A DNA stretch of 15,978 bases from Byssochlamys sp. IMV 00236 (lineage: Eukaryota; Ascomycota; Eurotiomycetes; Eurotiales; Thermoascaceae): positions 1-15,978 of the forward strand of contig MSJH02000418.1 in assembly GCA_001931875.2 (NCBI GenBank), in the 5' to 3' direction. The notes under the pieces are model-generated. The model did no database searches, had not been told where the DNA came from, and saw nothing but the letters and a program-made list of their open reading frames with translations. Shown in pieces: positions 1 to 8,058 of the stretch. The first letter of the stretch is position 1. Every line of letters begins with the position of its first letter. Made by a program: the position numbers and the translations under genes.

Positions 1-763
1 TTCCTTATATCCCATGGTCTTATCTTACTTTTCATCTTCACCTGAAGTTTTAGCCAAGTCAAGGCAGGAGTTGCTCTCAGTGATGAAGCATATAGATGAA
101 AAGGACCTGTTACCTCCTATTCAAGTAGTTCAAGCACTTTCAAGATCAAATGTGGCAAGCATTGGCTTGATCAAGGACTATATTGGTAAAAAGATTGAAT
201 ATGAGCGAAAGGAACTGAAGCAGGTAAGCCAAGGCACTCCAACACTCTTTATGACTAACAATAAATGTAAACATAAAGAATGACGAGTTAATCGAGAGTT
301 ATCGTCATGAGACTGAGAAGCGTAGGAAAGAGATTGAAGAATTGAAGACGAGGTATGGTCAATACTCCTTCATAGCATCTCTTTGACTCACTTTGTAAAC
401 ATAGTGCTCGTATATTTCAAGTTCAAAAGTGCTCAGGATGTCATGGTACCTTGGATCTTCCAGCTGTCCACTTTTTATGCAGACATTCATATCATCAACG
501 GTATTTCATATATTGTGCATATTAGCAAATTCATGCTAACATGCTTTATGCCATCTATCAGTTGCCTAGGGGATAACGAAAAGGAATGTCCTCAGTGTGC
601 TATTAAGCATCGAATGATAGCAGAGATTAGAAGAACACAGGAAGCCAATTCGGATAGACACGATTTATTTTTTGACCAATTAGATCATGAAGAAGACGGA
701 TTTGAAGTGATTGCTGATTACTTTTCAAAGAATACAATGGCCTTTGCCAAACTTATTGATTAA
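1..763 (+). CDS. VPS11: Vps11 (HOPS/CORVET subunit), C-terminal part, cut by window start
   Basis: Four exons are inferred: 1-223, 279-352, 405-500 and 562-763 (introns of 55, 52 and 61 nt, all GT-AG). They give the last 197 residues of a Vps11/Pep5-like protein. The first exon carries the helical repeat region with the LLPPIQVVQALS motif, typical of Vps11. Next comes a charged coiled segment (ESYRHETEKRRKEIEEL) and then a RING-H2 finger: CSGC, CRHSYHQRC and CPQC. The tail with EVIADYFSKNTM is also Vps11-like. In the family, Vps11 is a core subunit of the HOPS and CORVET tethering complexes at vacuole and endosome membranes. The 405 acceptor was preferred over 422 because only it keeps the reading phase and gives ARIFQVQKCSGC. 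The start codon lies upstream of the window; the ATG at 14 is internal. Confidence 0.93.
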
Positions 764-829
764 ACGTCAAGCTTATAAAGCAGCGTTATACATAGTTCAT
801 CTCTTTTATAGCTGTTCATTTTATACACC

Positions 830-851
830 TTTATTAAACACTTTCTTTATT
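830..851. terminator. Bidirectional poly(A) signals between convergent genes
   Basis: TTTATTAAA at 830-838 reads as AATAAA on the minus strand and ATTAAA on the plus strand. A second TTTATT at 846-851 gives another minus-strand AATAAA. The site lies about 67 nt after the VPS11 stop and 60-80 nt after the stop of the convergent small secreted protein gene, so it could serve both. Motif match only; the cleavage sites are not visible. Confidence 0.5.
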
Positions 852-909
852 GAAAGAATACTGAGTATGAATATCACTGTAAGTCATGATTAGCACCACG
901 AGCGTCGCT

Positions 910-1209
910 TTATTCAAAACGGCTGGGGTCAAGAAGACATATACGGTATAATATTTCCACCTGAGGAATGAGCACAGTTGCAATTTCTGGAGATAGAGGT
1001 GTACCATCGAGAGGGATGCCCATATATTTTTTTACAGCCTTGGCTATACAACTAACTTGCTCTTTGGTTGGTTGTTGAACTCCCAATTCTTGGACAATTG
1101 GTTCGATAGTTGCACTTTCTGCTTCTGTTAAGCCAGGATAGACGGTTACAGCAAAGCCAGTAGCAAAGAAGCTAGCAAAGAGAGCGAGAGTCAAGAGTTT
1201 GAATTGCAT
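910..1209 (-). CDS. Small putative secreted protein, 99 aa, function unknown
   Basis: A single exon encodes 99 residues. Residues 1-20 form a clear signal peptide: Met, a Lys at position 4, a hydrophobic core (LLTLALFASFFATG) and a likely cleavage after Ala20 (GFA|VT). The mature part is about 79 residues, mildly acidic at the start, predicted mostly helical, with only two cysteines (Cys54 and Cys91) that could form one disulfide. I do not recognise the family. There is no membrane segment after the signal peptide and no GPI-like tail. A TATA-like element lies about 40 nt upstream of the ATG, which supports this start. The gene converges on VPS11 and diverges from the AlkB-type gene. It could be a cell-wall or effector-like protein, but nothing in the sequence decides this. 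Confidence 0.8.
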   Translation of the reverse strand: MQFKLLTLALFASFFATGFAVTVYPGLTEAESATIEPIVQELGVQQPTKEQVSCIAKAVKKYMGIPLDGTPLSPEIATVLIPQVEILYRICLLDPSRFE

Positions 1210-1247
1210 TTTCTGTATGAAAAAGGGATGAGGTCCATTGAGGATCC

Positions 1248-1257
1248 CTTTTTATAA
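1248..1257 (-). promoter_or_regulatory. TATA-like box of the small secreted protein gene
   Basis: On the minus strand the sequence reads TTATAAAAAG, about 40 nt upstream of the ATG at 1209. Position and A/T pattern fit a core promoter and a short 5' leader. Confidence 0.55.
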
Positions 1258-1530
1258 TGAATTTTAATGGCGTCAACAAGGCTTTAGGCAATGTTTATGA
1301 TGCAGAAAATGGATCCGACATAAAGGGAAGAAAAATGCATATGGTTGATCCTTGGAGGCAACAGCAAGGGGTCTGTAGAGGGGTAAATGCTCTGATAAAT
1401 GGCTCAAAGTGCGTTTTACTATTAAAACAAAGATGATCATAAAGAATATGTAAAGTAAGAAGCTGAAGCAGCCAAGTATCGCTTTAGCTTGAGCCTGGCA
1501 AGCTAAAATACAATCATATATTCAAGTAAA

Positions 1531-1552
1531 GTGACACATGACTCACTGTCAC
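1531..1552. promoter_or_regulatory. TGACTCA (bZIP/Gcn4/AP-1-type) site inside an inverted repeat
   Basis: TGACTCA at 1539-1545 matches the Gcn4/AP-1 core exactly. It is bracketed by GTGACA (1531-1536) and TGTCAC (1547-1552), which are reverse complements. It lies about 210-230 nt upstream of the AlkB-type start and 320 nt upstream of the secreted-protein gene. Motif match only. Confidence 0.4.
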
Positions 1553-1761
1553 ATATCTGACACAATTGATCTACTTTTCTTCAATTCCTTATGGCCTTTT
1601 TCCCATATATGAGCTCTACTCAACTTACTAAAGAACTGTTTGAAACGATTGACTTTAGAGTGAAACGGAGACACCAGAGCGTGTGTGTGTGCCTGCCTTG
1701 TAATTTTTTTCAATCTCCTCTTTTCAGAATTTCTCTTTCTTTTTCTTTCTTGCTTCTTTTT

Positions 1762-2553
1762 ATGTTGGTAGAAGACCTTGGTGATAAAATACAAGGGCTG
1801 GTTCTCATAAAAGATGTTGTATCAGAGAAAGAAGAGGAATTACTAGTCAATGAAGTGAATAAGCAAGTATGGTCAGGTCTTGGTATAGGGTAAAGTATAT
1901 ATTGTATTATAATAGTCAAACATTAAAGGTGTGTGTGTACATAGACCGAATCCAGAACTAAAGCGAAGAACACAGCAATATGGTCATCTATTTAGTTATC
2001 GTTATAGGTAACAAACTGAGTCATTAACAATACTTGAGACACAATTCATGGTTGAATAGAAAAGTCTTGGAAGAATATGGACCATTGCCTGAGTTTATTG
2101 AGTTCTTTGTAAAGAGGATCATGGATCATCAGTGGATGCCAAATAAACCAAATCATTTGTTAGTCAATGAATATAATGCTGGCCAGGGTATTATGCCACA
2201 TATCGATGCACCCGCCTTATTTGGACCAAACATCCTGTCACTATCACTACTATCTGATTGCCTAATGAAGTTCACCCTTGAACAACAAGAGCTGGAATCA
2301 CCAAGCATTGATATCGTGCTTCGTAAGTGTATTAGAAATCGAATATTATTTGCTGACTGGATCATATATAGCGCGTCGTTCCTTGATTATTTTATCGGGT
2401 GATGCAAGATACAAATATAAACACTCTATTTCAAAGGACTTGCAAGAAATAACGCCAGAAGGAAGCATCATTCATCGAGAAAAGCGTATTTCATTCACAT
2501 TTAGAGAAATTATTGCTTGGGAGGATGAATCCAAGAAAACAACATGTAAATAA
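1762..2553 (+). CDS. AlkB-family 2-oxoglutarate/Fe(II) dioxygenase, stand-alone (ALKBH8-like domain)
   Basis: Exons 1762-1889, 1945-2007, 2060-2322 and 2372-2553 give 211 residues (introns of 55, 52 and 49 nt). All AlkB hallmarks are visible: VNEYNAGQGI, then His111-x-Asp113 (PHID), the distal iron ligand His169 (YKYKHSI), and Arg190/Arg196 in RISFTFR, the RxxxxxR motif that binds 2-oxoglutarate. The family oxidatively removes or modifies alkyl groups on nucleic acid bases. The PHIDAPALFG...LSLLSD and SLIILSGDARYKYKHSI patterns resemble the AlkB domain of ALKBH8 (wobble uridine hydroxylation in tRNA) more than ALKBH1-3, but no RRM or Trm9-like methyltransferase domain is attached, so the substrate is open. 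The acceptor at 2059 was chosen over 2038 because it gives a normal-size intron and the expected YRYRKVLEEYGPLPEF join. The start at 1762 is the least certain part; an in-frame ATG exists at 1591. Confidence 0.87.
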
Positions 2554-2560
2554 CATTGTT

Positions 2561-2566
2561 AATAAA
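2561..2566 (+). terminator. Poly(A) signal of the AlkB-type gene
   Basis: AATAAA lies 8 nt after the stop codon; another AATAAA-like sequence follows near 2652. Close spacing to the stop is common in this window. Confidence 0.5.
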
Positions 2567-3428
2567 TCAGTTTAGAATATAGAAGCATCATCAATAAGCA
2601 TGCATTCCTTTTTTTTTTTTCACTTGACGCATTTATATAAAAGTTTAAATTAATAAAGTAGACAATCATCTTTAGAAAGTGTATTTATACTTCAAGGCAC
2701 ACTGTAAACAGATCTGTAACTATATGTACTTTAATGTATTCTCTTGTTCTTGTTGATCATCCCTTGTTGAATCATAAAACATTAACGATCCCGCTACTTG
2801 ATCAATTCTTGAAGTAAACACAGAATTGAGTGATTTTCTTCATCTCTATGCACCAACTAATGTCTACCTTATAGCAAAATGCAGAGAGACTTTATCCCCC
2901 CAAAAGTCTTGATTTTCAAGCTTTTACTATTGAATCTGATAAGACATGATTGAAGAATTGACAAAGAGAAAAGGAGACAGGTCTATCAATCTATATAGTA
3001 TAACTCTGGATCCGTTTATTGTAAAAGTAAAGTAGGACAGACTGCGATATGACCATGCTAGAAACAGAAAAGATAGTCAATAGTACGTCTACATTCTTTG
3101 TTAATATCTTAATAAAAACATGTATGCTTCATATGACAAACATCCTATGAAGTAACTAACAAAAAAAGAAAGCAACGGCCTTTCCTTTATAGAACATTCT
3201 TAATATTCAGTTTATCTGAATCTATAAAAATACAACTATACAGTCTCTGTTTTCTTGTAGTCAACTAATAAAGGGGGAAAATGTCAAAAAAAAAATCATC
3301 AGATGTGAAGACAGTTACAAAATGCAATCACAATGAAAGCATTTATGCTGAGATTCAACTTGTAACTTGTATTTATGTCATTGCTGTTTATTGCTTATCT
3401 CTTCCTTTTCTTTACCCTTTCCCACACC
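2567..3428. other. Long 5' region of glycogen phosphorylase
   Basis: About 860 nt, very AT-rich, with no supported gene or RNA. It contains an 11-T run near 2609, C-run 2897-2902, a TATA box at 3222-3230, an AGGGG core at 3272-3276 (the yeast stress response element core), an upstream ATG at 3281 and a pyrimidine-rich leader from about 3390 to 3428. I saw no tRNA-like arm or long repeat. The length suggests a regulated promoter. Confidence 0.5.
3222..3230 (+). promoter_or_regulatory. TATA box of glycogen phosphorylase
   Basis: CTATAAAAA, about 200 nt upstream of the preferred ATG. It implies transcription starting around 3250-3290, close to an upstream ATG at 3281. Confidence 0.5.
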
Positions 3429-3436
3429 ATGAGTGA
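3281..3436 (+). other. Upstream ORF (51 codons) overlapping the phosphorylase start
   Basis: ATG at 3281 has A at -3 (GGGAAAATG) and opens a 51-codon frame starting MSKKKSSDVK that ends at TGA 3434-3436, eight bases beyond the start of the phosphorylase ATG and in a different frame. If the mRNA begins upstream of 3281 this would hinder initiation at 3429. No similarity was recognised, so the peptide itself is probably not functional. It depends entirely on the transcription start. Confidence 0.35.
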
Positions 3437-6071
3437 ATCTACTACAAGGCCACGACGTTTATCAATGCCCAAGTTGACGCGTCGTCTAACCAATGTTATT
3501 ATCCATGTTGATGATGATAAATCTGAACCTGTTACTCCTGCCAGTGTTCCTTCTCGTCCTTCATACCGTCTTAAGCTTGATGAGCAAGCCATCTCAAACT
3601 GGAAGAAACATATCACCCCAGAAAAGAATGACATTGATTCTATTGAAAATGATATCGTTCATCATACCATCACTACTCTCTGTCGCGGTGTATATAATGT
3701 CGACGCATGGGCCATTTATCAAGCAACCGCTCATTCCGTTCGGGATAGACTCTTGGAAGATTGGAACATTACACAAGAAGCTTTGCATAAACAAAACCCC
3801 AAGAGATGCTACTATTTATCCATGGAGTTCCTCCTTGGTCGTGCCCTCGACAACGCACTCAACTCTCTTCACGTCAAGGATAATTACAAGGAAAGTGTCA
3901 AGAACTTGGGCTTCAATCTCGAAGATTTACTCTCTCAAGAGAAAGATCCTGCACTCGGCAATGGTGGCCTTGGACGTCTAGCCGCCTGCTACATGGACTC
4001 AGCTGCCACTCAAGATTATCCTACTTGGGGATACGGTCTTCGTTATCAGTACGGTATCTTTAAACAGATCATCAAGGACGGCTATCAAACCGAGATGCCT
4101 GATTACTGGCTCAACTTTAATAACCCTTGGGAGTTTCCTCGTACAGATATCCGTTATGAGGTCCGATTTGGCGGTTATGTAGCCACAAAGGTAAACGAAA
4201 AGGGAGAATCGCGCATGTCTTGGGAAGGTGGGTCCAAGGTTCAGGCGATGGCGTATGATATGCCTATTCCTGGTTTCAACACCAAATTCTGTGGCAATAT
4301 TCGTCTTTGGGCCTCAAAGCCCTTAAACACATTTGATTTTGATTCATTTAATGCAGGTGATTATGATCGTTCAGTCGCCGAACAAAACAATGCTCAAAAC
4401 TTGACTTCTGTACTCTATCCAAACGATAATCATCTGGTCGGTAAGGAACTTCGACTGAAGCAGGAATACTTTTTTGTCTGTGCCTCTCTTCAAGATATCA
4501 TACACAGATTCAAGCGAGCTAAATGTCCCTGGAAGGACTTCCCTAGCAAGGTAGCCATTCAAATGAACGACACGCACCCTACCTTGGCTGTGCCTGAATT
4601 ACAACGTATCCTTGTCGATATCGAAGGCCTCGACTGGGACGATGCCTGGAACATCGTCACTCACACATTCGGTTTCACCAACCACACTGTCTTGCCCGAA
4701 GCCTTGGAGCGCTGGTCGGTGCCATTGATGGAAAAGATCCTGCCTCGTCACATGCAAATTATCTACGACATCAATCTTTTCTTTTTGCAAAAGGTGGAAA
4801 AGGAATACTTGGGCGACCGTGAACTGCTCAAACGTGTGTCTATCATCGAAGAAAGCTCCCCTCAGCAAGTGCGTATGGCTCATCTGGCTGTTGTTGGCTC
4901 TCATAAGGTCAATGGTGTTGCAGCACTTCACTCTGACTTGATCAAGAAGCATCTGTTTAGCGATTTCATAAAGTACTACGGTCCTGAAAAATTCATCAAT
5001 ATCACCAATGGTATCACTCCTCGTCGTTGGCTTTACCAAGCAAATCCTGGGCTTCGTGATTTGATTACCAAGACCTTGGGTGGATCAGAACAATGGGTTA
5101 CACACTTGAACCTTCTTGAAGGCTTAAAACAGCATGCGGACAACAGTGAGTTCCAGGAACAGTGGGCAGCTGTCAAACTAGATAACAAGAGACGTTTGGC
5201 TGGATGGATCAAGGATAATCTGAATGTGAATGTCGACCCTCATGCCTTATTTGATATTCAAGTGAAACGTATCCATGAGTACAAGCGTCAGCTCATGAAC
5301 ATTCTTGGCGTCATTTATCGATATAAGCAGCTAAAGAAGATGTCTGCTCAAGAGCTTGATGAGGCTGTTCCCCGTGTGGTCATCTTTGGGGGCAAGGCTG
5401 CTCCTGGTTATTATATTGCCAAACTAGTCATCAAATTGATCAATAGCGTTGCTGACGTGGTAAATCAAGATGAGGATATCGAAAACAAGCTCAAGGTGAT
5501 CTTTATTCCTGATTACAACGTATCTCGCGCTGAACTTATCATACCTGCATCTGATATCTCTCAACATATATCTACAGCAGGCACAGAAGCCTCTGGTACT
5601 TCCAACATGAAGTTCGTCTTGAACGGTGGCCTGATTTTGGGCACAGTGGACGGAGCAAACATTGAAATTGCCGAGCAAATTGGTCAAGAGAACATCTTCA
5701 TGTTTGGTGTCTTGGCTGACGAAGTGGATGATCTTCGTCATCAGCAAAAATATCATGGTCTCATGATAGATGAGCAGCTTCAGGTAGTTATCGATACTAT
5801 TCAGTCTGGTCAGTTTGGTGATGCCTCTGTATTTGCGCCTCTTATCAACACACTCACTTATGGTGGTGACTTTTATTTGATCTCTGCTGACTTTGACGCT
5901 TATCTTCAAGCAAATGAAAAAGTGGATGCTACATTCAAACACAAAGCTGAATGGACCAAAAAGTCTATTTTATGTACGGCTGGCATGGGTTTCTTTTCTT
6001 CGGATCGTGCTATTGCTGAATATGCTGAAAAGGTATGGGACTTGAAACCGTTTCCTGTTGATGGTCGATGA
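3429..6071 (+). CDS. GPH1: Glycogen phosphorylase (alpha-1,4-glucan phosphorylase), GT35
   Basis: One intronless frame gives 880 residues, close to the fungal norm of about 900. It releases glucose-1-phosphate from glycogen in the cytosol. Signatures in order: YYLSMEFLLGRAL, DPALGNGGLGRLAACYMDS, NDTHPTLAVPELQR, TNGITPRRWL, IFGGKAAPGY, and the pyridoxal-phosphate site EASGTSNMKFVLNGG with the cofactor lysine at 728, followed by GTVDGANIEI. The frame opens at ATG 3375, but that adds a hydrophobic stretch (MSLLFIAYLFLFFTLSHT) that no cytosolic phosphorylase needs. ATG 3429 has a good context (CACACCATGA) and follows a pyrimidine-rich leader, so it is preferred. Residues 9-12 (RRLS) and 18-21 (RRLT) are two basic-directed phosphorylation-like motifs; yeast phosphorylase is activated by phosphorylation of an N-terminal threonine. 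Lack of introns contrasts with most neighbours. Confidence 0.97.
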   Translation: MSESTTRPRRLSMPKLTRRLTNVIIHVDDDKSEPVTPASVPSRPSYRLKLDEQAISNWKKHITPEKNDIDSIENDIVHHTITTLCRGVYNVDAWAIYQATAHSVRDRLLEDWNITQEALHKQNPKRCYYLSMEFLLGRALDNALNSLHVKDNYKESVKNLGFNLEDLLSQEKDPALGNGGLGRLAACYMDSAATQDYPTWGYGLRYQYGIFKQIIKDGYQTEMPDYWLNFNNPWEFPRTDIRYEVRFGGYVATKVNEKGESRMSWEGGSKVQAMAYDMPIPGFNTKFCGNIRLWASKPLNTFDFDSFNAGDYDRSVAEQNNAQNLTSVLYPNDNHLVGKELRLKQEYFFVCASLQDIIHRFKRAKCPWKDFPSKVAIQMNDTHPTLAVPELQRILVDIEGLDWDDAWNIVTHTFGFTNHTVLPEALERWSVPLMEKILPRHMQIIYDINLFFLQKVEKEYLGDRELLKRVSIIEESSPQQVRMAHLAVVGSHKVNGVAALHSDLIKKHLFSDFIKYYGPEKFINITNGITPRRWLYQANPGLRDLITKTLGGSEQWVTHLNLLEGLKQHADNSEFQEQWAAVKLDNKRRLAGWIKDNLNVNVDPHALFDIQVKRIHEYKRQLMNILGVIYRYKQLKKMSAQELDEAVPRVVIFGGKAAPGYYIAKLVIKLINSVADVVNQDEDIENKLKVIFIPDYNVSRAELIIPASDISQHISTAGTEASGTSNMKFVLNGGLILGTVDGANIEIAEQIGQENIFMFGVLADEVDDLRHQQKYHGLMIDEQLQVVIDTIQSGQFGDASVFAPLINTLTYGGDFYLISADFDAYLQANEKVDATFKHKAEWTKKSILCTAGMGFFSSDRAIAEYAEKVWDLKPFPVDGR

Positions 6072-6088
6072 GTCTCTTGTAATGATTA

Positions 6089-6094
6089 AATAAA
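6089..6094 (+). terminator. Poly(A) signal of glycogen phosphorylase
   Basis: AATAAA 18 nt downstream of the TGA at 6069-6071, predicting a very short 3' UTR. Confidence 0.55.
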
Positions 6095-6273
6095 GCAGCA
6101 AATTGAAGTTGTCTTTTGATTCTTTTTTGATAATATTTGAGTCTAGTAGTTTAGTATTCATCTCATATGGTATGACGGTAGTCCAAGGTCATCCACACAC
6201 AGCTGTTGTGCCTATATCCTCCATTTCGTATACACATTCCACTGCTATCGTTTTAGTAGATAAACTATTCTCT

Positions 6274-6279
6274 TTTATT
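6274..6279 (-). terminator. Poly(A) signal of citrate synthase
   Basis: Minus-strand AATAAA about 95 nt after the citrate synthase stop codon. The two convergent transcripts would end about 150 nt apart and not overlap much. Confidence 0.45.
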
Positions 6280-6372
6280 CTTTTGGCATTTTTAAATAAT
6301 AACAGAGACAAAAAATTTACAGAAAGGGAAAAGGGGGAAATAAAAAAATATTACCGTTGTAAGCTATTTACT

Positions 6373-7956
6373 TTAGTTGGCACCAAACATCTTCTTGAGG
6401 TGAGCAGTGCTGTAAGACTTGGGACGTTCAAGAGGCATACCGAGAGCACGGTCCCAGATCAATTGAGCAGTGACACCGAGAGCACGAGAGACACCAAAGA
6501 GAACAGTGTAGTAATCTTGTTCGGTGAGACCGTAGTATTGAAGGAGGACACCAGAGTGAGCATCAACGTTGGGCCAAGGGTTCTTGGTCTTACCGTGTTC
6601 AGTAAGAACACCAGGAATGATGTGGTACAACTTGGAGACTAAACCGAAGAGAGGGTCATCGGGCAAGTGCTTGAGGGCAAATTCACGTTGAGCGGTGTAA
6701 CGAGGATCAGTCTTACGCAAGACAGCGTGACCATAACCAGGAACGACTTGACCGCTGTTAAGGGTATCCCACAAGTACTTCTTGATTTGTTCTTCGCTGG
6801 CATCCAAACCGATAGCATCCTTCATCTTCAAGGTCCAACGGAGGACTTCTTGGTTAGCCAAACCGTGAAGAGGACCAGCCAAACCATTCAAACCGGCGGC
6901 GAAAGAGAGATAGGGATCAGACAAAGCAGAACCGACCAAGTGGGTGCTATGTAATGATATCAGCACACCCCCTTCTCATTTTCATTTGGATATTAATACT
7001 TACGTGTGAGCAGAGACGTTACCACCTTCGTGATCAGAGTGGATGGTGAGGTAAAGACGCATCAATTCAACAAAGTCTTCATTGGATTCGTAACCCAAGA
7101 GCTTGGAGAAGTTGTAAGAGTAATCCTTATCAGCTTCAATGGAAGGAAGCTTGCCATCCTTGTAGATGTTGCGGTAGATACGACCAGCAACGTTGGGGAG
7201 CTTGGCAATCAAATCCATGGTATCCTCAAAGGTAGGATCCCAGTATTGAGACTTGTGAATACCAGAGCTGTAAGCCTTGGCGAATTGGGATTCGTGTTGA
7301 AGAGCGTTGATGGCAAGAGAGAATTGAGACATGGGGTGAAGGGTCTTGGGACAGCGGTCAATGATTTCTTCAACAAAGGCAGGAAGAGAAGAACGAGCAG
7401 CCCATTCGGCAGAGAGAGCCTTGACTTGTTCTTCAGTGGGGATTTCACCGGTGACAAGCAACCAGAAGAGAGACTCAGGAAGAGGCTCACCACCTTCCTT
7501 GGCAGCAGGAAGAGCCTTTTGGCAGTCAGGAATGGTCATACCACGGAAACGGATACCTTCTTCGGCGTCAAGAACAGAACCTTCCCAGACAAGACCCTTG
7601 ATACCACGCATACCACCGTAAACCTGATCAACAGTGACTTCACCAAGAACCTTGGAACCATATTCCTTCTTGAAAGCCTTGACCTCGGCTTGCTTTTCGG
7701 GGATAAGCTCAGCAAGACGTTCCTTCAAGGACTACAAGATGGTTAATCTCTGCTCTTTTTTCTCTTCTACATATACGCGTCTAATATCAACACACCTTAA
7801 CCTTGGAAGAATAAGCACGAGTAGCACCGATAGCAACAGCAGGAGTGAAGCGGAAGGAAGTTTGACGAGCAGCAGCCTAATAATGTATAAGTGACAAGTT
7901 TAACTTGATGACAACAGTCGTACCTTGACGGAGGTGAATGCACGAATAGCAGACAT
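6373..7956 (-). CDS. CIT1: Citrate synthase, mitochondrial
   Basis: Minus-strand exons 7924-7956, 7796-7876, 7004-7731 and 6373-6946 give 471 residues (introns of 47, 64 and 57 nt), a typical mitochondrial length. It condenses acetyl-CoA and oxaloacetate at the entry of the TCA cycle. The N-terminus is a mitochondrial presequence, Arg/Ala/Ser-rich and lacking acids, ending TRAYSS, a likely processing site near residue 34. The enzyme follows: [31 protein letters not shown], the catalytic His272 in [11 protein letters not shown], His354 in GYGHAVLRK and Asp409 in NVDAHSG. The C-terminus is GAN, not a peroxisomal signal. Codon use is strongly biased towards C-ending codons and AAG, as in highly expressed genes, which also opens long antisense frames. 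The first intron splits the presequence after 11 residues. The minus-strand leader is pyrimidine-rich, with a TATA box about 95 nt upstream. Confidence 0.97.
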
Positions 7957-8050
7957 CTTTCTTCTTTTTGTTTATAAGAAAAAAAAAAAAAAGAAAAGAA
8001 AAGAAAAAATTGAGAAAATTTCAATAAATAATAAACTCCATCCAAACGGC

Positions 8051-8058
8051 TTATATAA
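8051..8058 (-). promoter_or_regulatory. TATA box of citrate synthase
   Basis: TTATATAA, self-complementary, about 95 nt upstream of the ATG at 7956. Between them lies a leader that on the minus strand is T-rich with TTTTC repeats. Confidence 0.55.

Larger units (their letters stand above)
1210..1761. other. Divergent intergenic region, secreted-protein gene / AlkB-type gene
   Basis: About 550 nt without a supported gene. It holds the TATA box of the left gene, a TGACTCA element inside a small inverted repeat (1531-1552), a short GT run near 1680, and a strongly pyrimidine-rich stretch from about 1708 to 1761 in front of the AlkB start. An ATG at 1591 is in frame with the AlkB gene and stays open, but the extra 57 residues look like translated pyrimidine-rich leader (FRISLSFSFLLLF) and are probably not coding. 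Confidence 0.6.
6072..6372. other. Convergent intergenic region, phosphorylase / citrate synthase
   Basis: About 300 nt between two converging genes, AT-rich and without a supported gene. It holds the plus-strand poly(A) signal (6089-6094) and a minus-strand one (TTTATT at 6274-6279). Open frames here on either strand are unrelated to any recognised protein. Confidence 0.6.

Noticed and set aside
2039..2059. Extra segment (HNSWLN) in the AlkB-type gene using the acceptor at 2038
   Set aside because: It would require a 31-nt intron; the acceptor at 2059 gives a 52-nt intron and a better family match.
5424..5942. 172-codon open frame antisense to glycogen phosphorylase (and another at 4599-5039)
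   Set aside because: Shadow of a conserved coding region; no recognisable protein and no promoter-like context.
7006..7746. 246-codon open frame antisense to citrate synthase
   Set aside because: It overlaps exon 3 exactly and results from the strong codon bias of the real gene; its translation shows no domain.
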